From Pseudoalteromonas tunicata (GTDB taxonomy: Bacteria; Pseudomonadota; Gammaproteobacteria; Enterobacterales; Alteromonadaceae), in contig NZ_CP011032.1 in the NCBI RefSeq assembly GCF_002310815.1, positions 1,776,001 through 1,840,000 of the forward strand: a stretch of 64,000 nucleotides of DNA, in the 5' to 3' direction. Position numbers and translations under genes: made by a program. Under the pieces are notes generated by a model. It saw only the letters and a list, made by a program, of their open reading frames with translations, ran no database searches and was not told the origin of the DNA. Below, piece after piece: positions 49,461 to 59,743 of this stretch (its first letter is position 1; every line of letters starts with the position of its first letter).

Positions 49461-49919
49461 ATGGATAAAAATACGTTCTATCAGTCGCTAAATCAACAAG
49501 CGCAAGGTTTGATCTCAGGTGAAACTAATGTAATTGCCAATATGGCAAACATTAGTGCTCTTTTATTTATGAGCTTAGAGCATATTAATTGGGCTGGGTT
49601 TTATTTAGTTGATTCTGACTCAGAATTAGTTTTAGGCCCATTTCAAGGTAAGCCTGCATGTATTCGGATCCCAATGGGAAAAGGAGTATGTGGTACTGCT
49701 GCAGCTCTGGATGAAACACAACTCATTGCGGATGTTCACCAATTTGATGGCCATATAGCGTGTGATGCAGCTTCTAATTCGGAAATAGTGATCCCTGTAC
49801 ACAAATCAGGTAAAGTAGTGGCGGTATTGGATATTGATAGCCCACAACTGTCACGTTTTGACTTAGAAGATCAGCAAGGGCTTGAAGCGTTAATACGACT
49901 GTTTGAGCAACAACTTTAA
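49461..49919 (+). CDS. msrC: Free methionine (R)-sulfoxide reductase (GAF domain, YebR type)
   Basis: The 152-residue single GAF domain has three conserved cysteines: C67 (GKPACIRI), C77 (GKGVCGTAA) and C101 (GHIACDAAS). This set is used by fRMsr to reduce free methionine-R-sulfoxide with thioredoxin. TrxB is encoded at 35568. ATG 49461 fits the family; a TTG three codons earlier is rejected. In E. coli yebR is also beside proQ-prc. The stop overlaps the next start as TAATG. Confidence 0.92.
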   Translation: MDKNTFYQSLNQQAQGLISGETNVIANMANISALLFMSLEHINWAGFYLVDSDSELVLGPFQGKPACIRIPMGKGVCGTAAALDETQLIADVHQFDGHIACDAASNSEIVIPVHKSGKVVAVLDIDSPQLSRFDLEDQQGLEALIRLFEQQL

Positions 49920-50197
49920 TGAAAGACTTATTAAACGTTCAAGATTTTTTGCATTCTAGTCACGATGTGGGTGATTGGGAAGGGGATGAAGAACAGGTTG
50001 CCGAAAATTTGAATGAACTCATTCATATTGCTTGGCAAGAAATTCCTGAGGACACTCCGTGCGAAACAATTGAAGAGATAATTTCTGGTATTTGGGATTT
50101 TCTTCGTGGTGACACTGCTATCATTGAAGCTGACTTCGAAGAATTGATCGATTGGGTTAAACAATATGTTTTCACATCACTTGATGAGAAAATGTGA
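49919..50197 (+). CDS. Small acidic protein of unknown function between msrC and proQ
   Basis: The 92-residue, strongly acidic protein has many D and E residues and few K or R, no signal peptide and no membrane helix. Tryptophans recur in short amphipathic helices (GDWEGDEEQ, IHIAWQEIPED, SGIWDFLRGD, LIDWVKQYVF). I recognise no domain. Its ATG overlaps the msrC stop by one base (TAATG), and its TGA overlaps a possible GTG start of proQ (GTGA), so translation is tightly coupled on both sides. This supports it as a real gene whose product may work with msrC or proQ. Confidence 0.7.
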   Translation: MKDLLNVQDFLHSSHDVGDWEGDEEQVAENLNELIHIAWQEIPEDTPCETIEEIISGIWDFLRGDTAIIEADFEELIDWVKQYVFTSLDEKM

Positions 50198-50211
50198 TTA
50201 AAGGTTTTATG

Positions 50212-50865
50212 ATGGACACCATTAACAAGCTAAAAGATGTTACCGAAGTATTAAGTTACTTATATGAGCAGTTTCCAAACTGTTTCTTTGAAAAAGAAGG
50301 TATTAAGCCTTTAAAAGTCGGTATTTTTAAAGATGTCGCTGAGCGTATCGAAGGTGATGAACGTGTTAGTAAAACACAAGTTCGTCAAGCTCTTCGTAAA
50401 TATACTTCAAATTGGCGTTACCTTGAAGCTGTGACTAAACATGCTTTTCGTATCGATTTAGATGGTAATGACTGTGAAAAAGTTGAGCAAGAACATATTG
50501 ATCACGCAGTTAAAGCATTAGAAGAAAGCCGTGCTAAATTTGCACAGCGTAAAAAACAACAACGTCCAAAACCTGACGCTGACAAAAAATCTTACAAAAA
50601 GAAACCTTTTAACGCAGATACATCTGCAGCAAAAGGAACTAAAGTAGCTCCTAGTAAGACTAAAGAAGACAAACCTGCAAAACGTAGTACAAAAATAGAA
50701 GCGCTACCAGCTGAAAATATCAAAGTGAACGCCTTAGTAAAAGTTAAATTAGGCCAGGCCTTAGTTAACGGTACAATTACGCAAATCAATAAGGAAGAGA
50801 TTCACGTAGTTCTTGCTACTGGTATGCAGGTTAAAATTAAGGCAGATAGTCTGTATTCAATCTAA
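50212..50865 (+). CDS. proQ: RNA chaperone ProQ
   Basis: This protein of about 217 residues has an N-terminal ProQ/FinO domain (residues 10-120, with PLKVGIFKDVAER and KTQVRQALRKYTSNWRYLEAV), a lysine-rich disordered linker, and a C-terminal Tudor-like domain ending in VKIKADSLYSI. It binds structured small RNAs and mRNA 3' ends. Three in-frame starts exist: GTG 50194 (overlapping the upstream stop), ATG 50209 and ATG 50212. AAGG at 50201-50204 favours 50212. prc follows after 11 bases, as in E. coli. Confidence 0.94.
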   Translation: MDTINKLKDVTEVLSYLYEQFPNCFFEKEGIKPLKVGIFKDVAERIEGDERVSKTQVRQALRKYTSNWRYLEAVTKHAFRIDLDGNDCEKVEQEHIDHAVKALEESRAKFAQRKKQQRPKPDADKKSYKKKPFNADTSAAKGTKVAPSKTKEDKPAKRSTKIEALPAENIKVNALVKVKLGQALVNGTITQINKEEIHVVLATGMQVKIKADSLYSI

Positions 50866-50876
50866 GGAGATGATGT

Positions 50877-52901
50877 ATGAGTAAAAAGTTAAAACTCATT
50901 CCTATTGCAGCCGCTTTTTTGGCATTTAATGTTTTTGCCAAAGTAGACACTTTTACGTTCGCTGATTTACCTGTTTTAAAACAAGAAAGTCAACATAGTA
51001 CCGCTAGCAAAAGGGTGACAAACTTTTTTACTCGTGCTCATTATAAGCTCATCCAACTAGATGATGAGCTTTCCTCTCAAATTTTAGACCGTTATATCGA
51101 ATCGATTGATTATAACCGCCGTGTTTTTTTACAATCAGATATTGATAGTTTTGAGAAATATCGAACCTCTGTCGATAATGCGTTAAGCACAGGTAAGCTT
51201 GATTTTGCCTTTGATATATTTAATCTGAGTTTAAAACGCCGTTTTGAGCGTTATCAATATTCGTTAGCATTACTCGAAAATGAAATGACTTTTGATAAAG
51301 CTGATGACTACCTATTTGATCGTGAAGACTTGCCTTGGCCTAAAACCACCGATGAGTTAAATGAAATATGGCGTCAAAAAGTAAAATATGATGCATTACG
51401 TTTAAAGCTAACCGGAAAAGATTGGTCAGAAATTAAAACAGTTTTAGAAAAGCGTTATAGTTATACGTTAAAAAGATTGATTCAAACTAATAGCGAAGAT
51501 GCCTTTCAAATTGCAATGAATTCGTTTGCTCGTAGCATCGAAGCTCATACGTCTTATTTATCACCACGCCGTGCTGAACAATTCAAGATGGATATGGATC
51601 TTGAACTTGAAGGAATTGGCGCTGTATTAGGTTATGACGAAGATTACACAGTTATCCGTAGCTTGGTCCCTGGCGGCCCTGCTGATAAGTCAGAAAAAAT
51701 TAAATCAAATGATCGCATAATTGGTGTTGCTCAAGGTGATGACAAATTTGTTGATGTCATTGGCTGGCGTTTAGATGATGTAGTTGAATTAATTAAAGGT
51801 CCAAAAGGCACAACCGTTCGTCTTCAGTATCTAAAAGGTGCTGACGCTCACGGTACACCATCAATTGTTGAAATCATTCGTGACAAAATTAGATTAGAAG
51901 ACAAAGCGGTGAAAGCATCGGTCTTTACGCCTAAGTACACAGAATTAGATACAAAAATTGGTGTTATCGATATTCCTGGTTTTTATAACAATCTTTCAGC
52001 GGATGTGAAAAAAGAAATCGCTAAGCTAAAAGAAGAAAAAGTAGATGGCATTATCATCGATTTACGTCAAAACGGTGGTGGCTCTTTATATGAAGCAACG
52101 CAACTTTCTGGTTTATTTATCGACCAAGGCCCTGTTGTACAAATTCATACTTTAAATGGTCGCGTTGAAGAACAAAAAGATGTTGATGGTGTTACTTTTT
52201 ACGATGGCCCACTTACTGTTTTAGTTGACCGTTATAGTGCTTCTGCATCTGAAATTTTTGCTGCTGCAATGCAAGACTATGGTCGAGCAGTGATTATAGG
52301 TGAGCAAACCTTTGGTAAAGGTACAGTGCAACAGCATCGTGGTCTAGGGCGTAATTACGACCTATACGATAATGAATTAGGTAGTGTTCAATACACTATT
52401 GCAAAGTTTTACCGTATTAATGGCGGTAGTACACAGCACAAAGGCGTGATCCCCGATATTTCATTGCCTTCACCAATCGATCCTGCAGAGTGGGGTGAAA
52501 GCCAAGAAGATAATGCATTACCTTGGGATCATATTGCCAATGCAAAATACAGCTCGCTTGCTGATTTAGCCCCTGCAATTACGTTTTTACAAAAGAAACA
52601 TGACGAGAGAATAAAAACTGAACCTGAGTTTAATTATGTTTTTGATGATATCGAGCGTTATAAAAAAGAGAAAAATCGTAAAAGAATTTCTCTAATAGAA
52701 AAGCAACGAATTACAGAGCGTGATGATAACGATAAAATCGCGCTCCAACGTACTAACGAACGTTTAAAAAGATTGGGTCAACCTGAGATTGCTAAATTAG
52801 ATGATGTACCTGAAATAATTAGTGAGCTTGACCCATTCTTGGAAGAAACAGCACAAATCACCTCCGATTATATAAAATATGGTCGATATGCAAAAAAATA
52901 A
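50877..52901 (+). CDS. prc: Tail-specific periplasmic protease Prc (Tsp)
   Basis: The 674-residue precursor has a signal peptide ending VFA (about residue 21), an N-terminal helical domain, a PDZ domain near residues 240-325 (LELEGIGAVLGYDEDYTVI) and an S41 protease domain. The catalytic dyad is S456 (middle Ser of SASASE) and K481 (FGKGTVQ), 25 residues apart as in E. coli Tsp. A DUF3340-like C-terminal region completes it. It trims or degrades periplasmic proteins from unstructured C-termini. AAGGAG precedes the ATG, and a UUCG-loop terminator follows. Confidence 0.97.
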   Translation: MSKKLKLIPIAAAFLAFNVFAKVDTFTFADLPVLKQESQHSTASKRVTNFFTRAHYKLIQLDDELSSQILDRYIESIDYNRRVFLQSDIDSFEKYRTSVDNALSTGKLDFAFDIFNLSLKRRFERYQYSLALLENEMTFDKADDYLFDREDLPWPKTTDELNEIWRQKVKYDALRLKLTGKDWSEIKTVLEKRYSYTLKRLIQTNSEDAFQIAMNSFARSIEAHTSYLSPRRAEQFKMDMDLELEGIGAVLGYDEDYTVIRSLVPGGPADKSEKIKSNDRIIGVAQGDDKFVDVIGWRLDDVVELIKGPKGTTVRLQYLKGADAHGTPSIVEIIRDKIRLEDKAVKASVFTPKYTELDTKIGVIDIPGFYNNLSADVKKEIAKLKEEKVDGIIIDLRQNGGGSLYEATQLSGLFIDQGPVVQIHTLNGRVEEQKDVDGVTFYDGPLTVLVDRYSASASEIFAAAMQDYGRAVIIGEQTFGKGTVQQHRGLGRNYDLYDNELGSVQYTIAKFYRINGGSTQHKGVIPDISLPSPIDPAEWGESQEDNALPWDHIANAKYSSLADLAPAITFLQKKHDERIKTEPEFNYVFDDIERYKKEKNRKRISLIEKQRITERDDNDKIALQRTNERLKRLGQPEIAKLDDVPEIISELDPFLEETAQITSDYIKYGRYAKK

Positions 52902-52925
52902 AAAAAGCGCTTCGGCGCTTTTTTT
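52901..52925 (+). terminator. Intrinsic terminator of prc with UUCG loop
   Basis: AAAAAAGCGC-TTCG-GCGCTTTTTT starts at the last base of the prc stop codon. The C(UUCG)G loop makes it very stable. nhaC starts about 165 bases later. Confidence 0.9.
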
Positions 52926-53090
52926 ATTCCCCTTTATTCTTTAAACGCTTAAGTATTAGACAGTTATCCTTCAAATACTTTGTTATACTGAACACTTTAT
53001 TTGTCTAAATAATCTATATTGGCAATAGCGATAATAAATAAACAAACGAAATAATCACTATTACCCGTTCAAATCAGTGAGAGGCCTTAG

Positions 53091-54542
53091 GTGCAAGAAA
53101 CTAAACAAGCAACAATATTTGATGCACTGTTACCAGTGCTATTTTTAATCTGCTCTTTGGGCGGCTCGGTATATTTATTTGGTGATAGTTCCTCAAGTGG
53201 CCCAAATCAAATCGCGCTATTATTTTCTACCGCAATAGCACTATTGATTGGTTTAAAAAATGGTTTTAGCTGGGCTGTTTTAGAAGAGGCGATGATCAAG
53301 GGGATCACCTTATCACTCGGTGCAATTTTAATATTGTTTATGGTTGGCTCTTTGATTGGCACTTGGTTGCTATCAGGGACAGTGCCAACCTTAATTTATT
53401 ATGGTCTGCAAGTTATCAACCCAAGTTGGTTCTATGCGGCAAGTTGTATTTTGTGTGCCATTGTAGCGATGAGTATTGGAAGTTCTTGGACCACAGCTGC
53501 AACAATCGGTGTTGCTTTATTGGGAGTGGCAACTGGGCTTGGATTAGATCAAGTTGTTACGGCAGGGGCGGTTATATCAGGTGCCTATTTTGGCGATAAG
53601 CTTAGCCCACTATCAGAAACAACCAATTTAGCGCCCGCTGTTGCCGGCTCTAACTTATTTGACCATATCCATCATATGCTTTGGACTACCGTACCGAGCT
53701 TTTTTATTGCGGTGGTTATTTTCGTATTCATGGGTTTTAACGCCGCAGATGTTGCCGAAGCATCACGTATTAATGAAATTAATGAGATTTTACAAAGTCA
53801 TTTTAATATTGGTCTAATCATGTTGGTACCATTATTAACCTTATTGACTTTAGCGCTTAAAAAAATGCCTGCATTTCCTGCGGTTGCAATTGGAGCTGTT
53901 TTAGGTGCTGTTTGGGCGTTGATTTTTCAGCATGATTTAATTGCGGCGCAAATCGCATCGACCGATAGTTATTTAGTCGGTGCAACTAAATTAGTATGGA
54001 CTGCTTTTTTTGATGGTTTCTCGATTAAGACCGGTGATGAAAGCATGGACAGTTTATTAAGCGGCGGTGGCATGGCGGGCATGTTGAATACAACATGGCT
54101 CATTATGATTGCGCTTTTATTTGGATCTGTGATGGAAAAAGTGGGTCTACTTGAAGTTTTTGTCAAAAGCATTTTAAAAGTTGCCAAAAGCACCGGTTCT
54201 TTGATCACTGCGACAATCGCAACTTGTATTGGTACAAATATGATTGCTGCCGATCAATATATGGCGATTGTTATGCCCGGTCGTATGTTTAAAAAAGAAT
54301 ATGAAAAACGTGGCCTCGATAATGTAAATTTATCTCGTACCTTAGAAGATGGTGGCACAATCACCAGTCCTTTGATCCCTTGGAATACATGTGGGGCATA
54401 CATGCAAGGTGTACTTGCAATTAGCCCACTCGATTATGCGTTTTATGCATTTTTTAATCTGATCAATCCAGTACTTGCAGTGATATATGCCTACTTAGGG
54501 ATTAAGATTTTAAAAATTACGCCTAAACACCTTTCTAATTAG
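53091..54542 (+). CDS. nhaC: Na+/H+ antiporter NhaC
   Basis: The 483-residue membrane protein has about 12 hydrophobic helices and the NhaC-type segments SIGSSWTTAATIGVALLG, GAVISGAYFGDKLSPLSETTNLAPA and GTNMIAADQYMAIVMPGRMF. It exchanges sodium for protons, as expected in a marine bacterium. The start is GTG at 53091 with GAGG about 6 nt upstream. It stands between the prc terminator and pepN (35 bases), probably with its own promoter. Confidence 0.93.
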   Translation: MQETKQATIFDALLPVLFLICSLGGSVYLFGDSSSSGPNQIALLFSTAIALLIGLKNGFSWAVLEEAMIKGITLSLGAILILFMVGSLIGTWLLSGTVPTLIYYGLQVINPSWFYAASCILCAIVAMSIGSSWTTAATIGVALLGVATGLGLDQVVTAGAVISGAYFGDKLSPLSETTNLAPAVAGSNLFDHIHHMLWTTVPSFFIAVVIFVFMGFNAADVAEASRINEINEILQSHFNIGLIMLVPLLTLLTLALKKMPAFPAVAIGAVLGAVWALIFQHDLIAAQIASTDSYLVGATKLVWTAFFDGFSIKTGDESMDSLLSGGGMAGMLNTTWLIMIALLFGSVMEKVGLLEVFVKSILKVAKSTGSLITATIATCIGTNMIAADQYMAIVMPGRMFKKEYEKRGLDNVNLSRTLEDGGTITSPLIPWNTCGAYMQGVLAISPLDYAFYAFFNLINPVLAVIYAYLGIKILKITPKHLSN

Positions 54543-54577
54543 TTTTAATGGAGCCAATGGCTCCTAAGTAGGATTTT

Positions 54578-57178
54578 ATGTCTGCATTGCCACAAGCAAA
54601 GTATCTTAAAGATTATCAACCCGCTGATTTTACGATTGAAGATATCAAGTTAACATTTGAACTTGAACCGACACACACCAGGGTCACTGCAATATCAAAA
54701 GTAAAACGTTGCAATAAAGCGGCGCTGGATTTTATTCTTGATGGCGTTGAACTTAATCTCATTGAGATTGAAATAGATAATCAATTATTTACTGAGTTTA
54801 GTCAAAAAGATGAATTGCTAATTATTCATCATGATGCAGATGAATATGAACTAAAGATAATTACAGAAATAAACCCGCTAGAAAATACCTCGTTAGAAGG
54901 TTTGTATTTATCAGGTGGGGCATATTGCACGCAATGTGAAGCAGAAGGGTTCAGAAAAATTACTTTTTTTCCTGATAGACCTGATGTGCTTGCAACCTAT
55001 GAAGTTAAAGTTATTGCTGATCAAACGGTTCCATATTTGCTTTCAAATGGTAATAAAATTGCCAGTGGCACACTTGAAAATGGGAAGCATTTTGCTGTTT
55101 GGCAAGACCCTTATAAAAAGCCGTGCTATTTATTTGCTTTAGTTGCGGGACAGTTTGATGTATTGACCGATTCTTATGTCACTTCAAGTGGTCGCGAAGT
55201 AAAATTAGAGTTGTTTGTTGATATTGGTAATTTAAATAAATCTTCTCATGCCATGGCATCTTTAAAAAAAGCAATGCAATGGGATGAAGAAGTATATGGC
55301 TTAGAATACGACCTTGATATCTACATGATTGTTGCAGTTGATTTTTTCAATATGGGCGCGATGGAAAATAAAGGTCTTAATATTTTTAACAGCAAGTGCG
55401 TATTAGCAAATCAAGAAACAGCAACAGACAAAGATTACCATATGATTGAGTCCATTATTGGCCATGAGTATTTTCATAATTGGACGGGTAATCGGGTAAC
55501 GTGTCGAGATTGGTTTCAGTTATCACTTAAAGAAGGCTTAACAGTATTTAGAGATCAGGAGTTTAGCTCTGATCTTGGTTCGCGTGGTATCAATCGAGTT
55601 GCAGCCGTTAAAGTGATGCGCACTCATCAATTTGCTGAAGATTCAGGTCCAATGGCACATCCCATTCGCCCTGAAAAAGTGATAGAAATGAATAATTTCT
55701 ATACAGTTACTGTTTATGATAAAGGGGCTGAAGTGATCAGGATGATCCATACTTTGTTAGGTAAAGACAATTTTAGACAAGGGATTGATCTTTATTTTGC
55801 CCGTCACGACGGTCAAGCGGTGACATGTGACGATTTTGTCAGTGCAATGAGCGATGCAAGTGGTATTAATCTTGAGCAGTTTAAACATTGGTATAGTCAA
55901 TCGGGTACACCAAATTTAGTAGTTAAAGAAGAGTATGACAGTTTAAACCAGCGCTATCATTTGACAATTAACCAAAATCATCCAGCTACAGCCGATGAGC
56001 AAGAAAAACTAAATTTACATATTCCATTTGCTATTGAGTTACTTGATGAAAACGGTGATTTATTAGCATTGCAACATCAGGGTAAGCCAATTTCTTCGGT
56101 GCTCAATCTGACAGGAGCGTCTCATACCTTTATTTTTGATTCGATTAAAAGCGCACCAACGCCTGTTTTGCTGGTTGATTTTTCAGCGCCGTGTACACTT
56201 GATTTTCAATACAATGATCAGCAGCTAATCAATATTGTACGTCACGCAACCAGTGATTTTTCGCGCTGGGACGCTTTGCAAAGTTTATTTATAAAACATA
56301 TAAAGCACGCCATTAATTCTGAAGATACCCAAGAGCAGAGCCTGCCATACGAAATTCTGCAGTTATTAAAGTGGATTGTGAACCACCCACAATTAGATAA
56401 ACAGCTAATTTCTGAACTCTTAAAGTTACCAAGTTTTGATACCATCGCATCACAATTTACAGTTATCCCCGTAGATCAAATAATTACGGTAGTACAAACA
56501 TTTGAGCTGCAAATATCGATTGCGCTTCAGGCTGATTTTATTTCTTTATATCGTCAACAAAACGATGGCGGACAACTAACGGCCTTAGCTGTAGGTCAGC
56601 GAGCATTCAAAGGTATGTGTATCTACTACCTTGCCAAAACAGCTACAGATGAAATTGATAAAATACTTCAAGCTCAATGTGATAGTGATAATATGACCGA
56701 TGTCCTTGCTGCGTTAACAGCCCTGGTTTTGGCCAATCATTCGCTTGCAACGGCAATGCTTGCTCAGTTTGAACTAAAATGGCAACGAGACACGTTAGTA
56801 ATGGACAAATGGCTTGCATTAAATGCGATGTTAAATGCGCCTAATGTTGTTGAGCATATCAAACAGTTATATCAGCATCCTCATTTCGATATTGCCAATC
56901 CAAACAGGGTGCGTGCGTTGGTCAGTAGCTTTGCACAATTTAATAGTCAATATTTTCATGCTGTTGATGGCTCTGGTTATCAACTATTAGCAGACTTATT
57001 GATTCAACTTAATAAGATTAATCCACAAAATGCATCTCGGATGATAACGCCTTTGATGAGTTGGAAAAAACTTGATACTACAAGGCAAAAGTTGGTTAAA
57101 AAGCAGTTAGACAGATTGCAACAGCTTGAAAATTTAAGTCCGGACCTTTTTGAAAAAGTAACAAATGCATTGAAATAA
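54578..57178 (+). CDS. pepN: Aminopeptidase N (M1 family)
   Basis: The 866-residue cytoplasmic enzyme has substrate-recognition GAMEN (about residues 260-264), zinc ligands H296 and H300 in HEYFH and E319, and a long helical C-terminal domain. It aligns with E. coli PepN from the beginning (KYLKDYQPADFTIEDI) and carries out late steps of peptide breakdown. No signal peptide is present. A gene for a DUF2835 protein begins 5 bases after the stop. Confidence 0.97.
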   Translation: MSALPQAKYLKDYQPADFTIEDIKLTFELEPTHTRVTAISKVKRCNKAALDFILDGVELNLIEIEIDNQLFTEFSQKDELLIIHHDADEYELKIITEINPLENTSLEGLYLSGGAYCTQCEAEGFRKITFFPDRPDVLATYEVKVIADQTVPYLLSNGNKIASGTLENGKHFAVWQDPYKKPCYLFALVAGQFDVLTDSYVTSSGREVKLELFVDIGNLNKSSHAMASLKKAMQWDEEVYGLEYDLDIYMIVAVDFFNMGAMENKGLNIFNSKCVLANQETATDKDYHMIESIIGHEYFHNWTGNRVTCRDWFQLSLKEGLTVFRDQEFSSDLGSRGINRVAAVKVMRTHQFAEDSGPMAHPIRPEKVIEMNNFYTVTVYDKGAEVIRMIHTLLGKDNFRQGIDLYFARHDGQAVTCDDFVSAMSDASGINLEQFKHWYSQSGTPNLVVKEEYDSLNQRYHLTINQNHPATADEQEKLNLHIPFAIELLDENGDLLALQHQGKPISSVLNLTGASHTFIFDSIKSAPTPVLLVDFSAPCTLDFQYNDQQLINIVRHATSDFSRWDALQSLFIKHIKHAINSEDTQEQSLPYEILQLLKWIVNHPQLDKQLISELLKLPSFDTIASQFTVIPVDQIITVVQTFELQISIALQADFISLYRQQNDGGQLTALAVGQRAFKGMCIYYLAKTATDEIDKILQAQCDSDNMTDVLAALTALVLANHSLATAMLAQFELKWQRDTLVMDKWLALNAMLNAPNVVEHIKQLYQHPHFDIANPNRVRALVSSFAQFNSQYFHAVDGSGYQLLADLLIQLNKINPQNASRMITPLMSWKKLDTTRQKLVKKQLDRLQQLENLSPDLFEKVTNALK

Positions 57179-57183
57179 ACATC

Positions 57184-57405
57184 ATGTTTGAATTTTTTTT
57201 TACTATTAATTTAAGTTATGAAAAGTGCCTTGGTTATTATCATGGCACGATTAAACAGATTCAAGTGACCTCAGATGAGGGGAAAAAAATAAGGTTACCT
57301 GCTGAACGATTTCGACCTTTTATCACATCAATTGGGATCCGAGGAAGATATAGACTAAGGTTAACCGAAACCCATCAATTCATTAGCTTAGAAAAGATAG
57401 GGTGA
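57184..57405 (+). CDS. DUF2835 family protein
   Basis: The 73-residue protein matches the small DUF2835 family: an N-terminal strand FFFTINLSYEKCLGYYHG, then VTSDEGKKIRLPAERFRPFIT and IGIRGRYRLRLTETHQF. It appears to be an all-beta cytoplasmic protein of unknown function. Five bases separate it from pepN, so it is probably co-transcribed and may be translationally coupled. Confidence 0.85.
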   Translation: MFEFFFTINLSYEKCLGYYHGTIKQIQVTSDEGKKIRLPAERFRPFITSIGIRGRYRLRLTETHQFISLEKIG

Positions 57406-57654
57406 AGACATAAAAATCTGATAAAACGATAAAAAAGTTACGTTTTTGTTAAAAGAGTTTTGTGTTATGAGCTTTTCAAGTGTATAAATTAGCTGGTACG
57501 ATGTCAGACCAATGTTAAAAATACATTTTGAATAACGATAAAAATAATTTGTATCTTGAAACCTTGGAAATTAACTGTAATGATTTCTTTTGTTACAAGC
57601 ACACTAAAAACAATAACTTGATCACTAAGTGACCCGTTACAAGGGGGAGATAAA

Positions 57655-59733
57655 ATGATAAAAAGACCTCTTTTTGTCAAAAATAAGCTAGCGTTGGGAA
57701 TTACCGCTGCCTGTCTGGCTTTTTCTAGCCAACACCTTTCAGCCGCTAGTTTTCAACTCGGTGAATTTGACGTAACTTTTGACTCTACATTTTCGTATGG
57801 CGCAAGCATGCGAGTAGAAGAAAGGGATTTTGCGCAAATTGGTAAAAGTAACCATCCACGTTTTGATTGGACTGGTTATAACGCAGCATATAATACAATT
57901 TATTCCTCATCGGATGTTTGGGCGCAGCCTGGCAGTTATTCCAATAATGGTGATGCGGGTAATTTAAACTTTGATAAAGGTGATACGTTTTCACAATTAT
58001 TAAAGGGCACTCACGAACTCAATATCAGAAAAGATAATTTCGGTTTCTTTACTCGTTTCATGTATTTTTATGATTTAGAGTTGATGGATGGGGACCGCGC
58101 ATATTCTAATCCTACTTCTGGTAAGCAAGTAGATCCATGCGCTGATAAACAAGCCAAAGAGCAAGTCTGTACAGATTTACGCTTACTTGATGCATTTGCT
58201 TATGCTGACTTTGATTTAAATGATGGTCAAAATCCATTGTCTATTCGTATCGGTCAGCAAGTTGTTAACTGGGGTGAAAGTACGCTTATTTCTCATGGTA
58301 TCAATGTTAACCCCGTTGATATTGATCGTTTAAAAGCACCTGGTGCTGAATTAAAAGAAGCGTTTATCCCAGTAGGCGTAGTTTGGGCTTCATTAGGTTT
58401 AACAGAAAACCTTACTTTAGAAGCTTATTATCAATATCAGTGGAATGAAACACGGTTACCAGTGACTGGTACTTATTTCTCTACCAATGACTTTGCTTCT
58501 GTGAACGGTTATCAAAGTAATGTTCAATTAGGCTTTACTTCAAATCCTGATATTGATTTAGAACATTTAACAACCAATCTTAATTCTTTGTATGCACAGT
58601 GGGGCGCAGCCCTACAAGCACAAGGAATTGAACCGCAAAGTGCAGCTGCGCAAAAATTACTTGCCAATATGTATCTTGCTTACCCAACAAAAGTTGCTTT
58701 AAAAGGCAAGGGTGATGCAGGGATTAAAGAGCCAAGTGATTCAGGCCAATTTGGTGTTAAGTTAGGTTGGTTTTCCCCTGAGTTAAACGATACTGAATTT
58801 GCACTCTACTATATTAATTACCACAGCAGTCGCCCTTTGATTTCTGGTCAAGCATCTGATTTTACTCAAGCTTCTTTAGCTAAAGATTTAAATATGATTG
58901 CGACGACTAAAATTACTGAAGATAATGTCACTCAACTAGGTGCATTTACCAAAGCAATTTTAGAATACCCAGAAGATATCAAACTATTTGGTTTGAGTTT
59001 TAATACTAATGTTGGAAATACAGCCTTTGCCGGTGAATTTGCTTATCGCCAAGATGAACCACTGCAAATTGATGACGTAGAGTTGTTATACGCAGGTATG
59101 GCAGAGCAACTAGCTGTTGCGGGTATTCGCCCTGAGTTTGCTGAAATTTCTCAAATTGAAACGGTTGCGCCAGGCTCAATTGCAAAAGGGTATGTCACAT
59201 CTGATACGATGCAATTACAATTTACTGCAACCCATTTATTTGGTCCGTCTTTAGGTGCTGATAGCTGGGCATTATTAGGTGAGATTGGTGGTGTGACCAT
59301 CAATGATATGCCTTCGTATGATGAAATGCGCTTAAATGTTGCTGGTACTGGTCGCTCAGGCACTATGGTTGGTGTTGCTGGCCAAGACTACACCTTGTTA
59401 CACCAAGCTGTTTCTAATGGTGTTGAAACTAATCCTTTCCCGTCAGCATCTGCTTGGGGTTATCGCTTAGTGGCAAAAGGGGATTACAACAATGTTTTCT
59501 CTGGCGTAAACTTCTCACCACGTGTGGTTTTCTCTCATGATGTGAACGGTATTACACCAGATCCTATGTACTTATTTGTTGAAGATCGTAAGTCATTGGG
59601 TATTAATATGAACTTCAATTATCAAAACGCATGGTCGGTAGATTTTAGCTACAACAGTTTCTGGGGTGGTGGTCAAACAAATAATTTCGCTGATCGTGAT
59701 TATGTTTCTTTCAATATTAAATATTCTATCTAA
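57655..59733 (+). CDS. DUF1302 family outer-membrane beta-barrel-like protein
   Basis: The 692-residue precursor has a signal peptide ending near SAA (residue 31) and then the DUF1302 pattern: FDVTFDSTFSYGASMRVEERD at the first strand, RIGQQVVNWGESTLISHGIN, and many alternating aromatic strands to the end (DYVSFNIKYSI). Such proteins are predicted outer-membrane barrels. AGGGGGAG precedes the ATG. It is the first gene of a string with DUF1329, YCF48 and an RND permease; the same association recurs in Pseudomonas and Shewanella. A role in moving a hydrophobic compound is inferred. Confidence 0.9.
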   Translation: MIKRPLFVKNKLALGITAACLAFSSQHLSAASFQLGEFDVTFDSTFSYGASMRVEERDFAQIGKSNHPRFDWTGYNAAYNTIYSSSDVWAQPGSYSNNGDAGNLNFDKGDTFSQLLKGTHELNIRKDNFGFFTRFMYFYDLELMDGDRAYSNPTSGKQVDPCADKQAKEQVCTDLRLLDAFAYADFDLNDGQNPLSIRIGQQVVNWGESTLISHGINVNPVDIDRLKAPGAELKEAFIPVGVVWASLGLTENLTLEAYYQYQWNETRLPVTGTYFSTNDFASVNGYQSNVQLGFTSNPDIDLEHLTTNLNSLYAQWGAALQAQGIEPQSAAAQKLLANMYLAYPTKVALKGKGDAGIKEPSDSGQFGVKLGWFSPELNDTEFALYYINYHSSRPLISGQASDFTQASLAKDLNMIATTKITEDNVTQLGAFTKAILEYPEDIKLFGLSFNTNVGNTAFAGEFAYRQDEPLQIDDVELLYAGMAEQLAVAGIRPEFAEISQIETVAPGSIAKGYVTSDTMQLQFTATHLFGPSLGADSWALLGEIGGVTINDMPSYDEMRLNVAGTGRSGTMVGVAGQDYTLLHQAVSNGVETNPFPSASAWGYRLVAKGDYNNVFSGVNFSPRVVFSHDVNGITPDPMYLFVEDRKSLGINMNFNYQNAWSVDFSYNSFWGGGQTNNFADRDYVSFNIKYSI

Positions 59734-59743
59734 GGGTATATAT

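Noticed and set aside
59666..59743. Upstream extension of the DUF1329 protein into the DUF1302 gene
   Set aside because: ATG 59744 has AAGGG and gives a normal signal peptide; the extension overlaps the upstream coding end by 68 bases.
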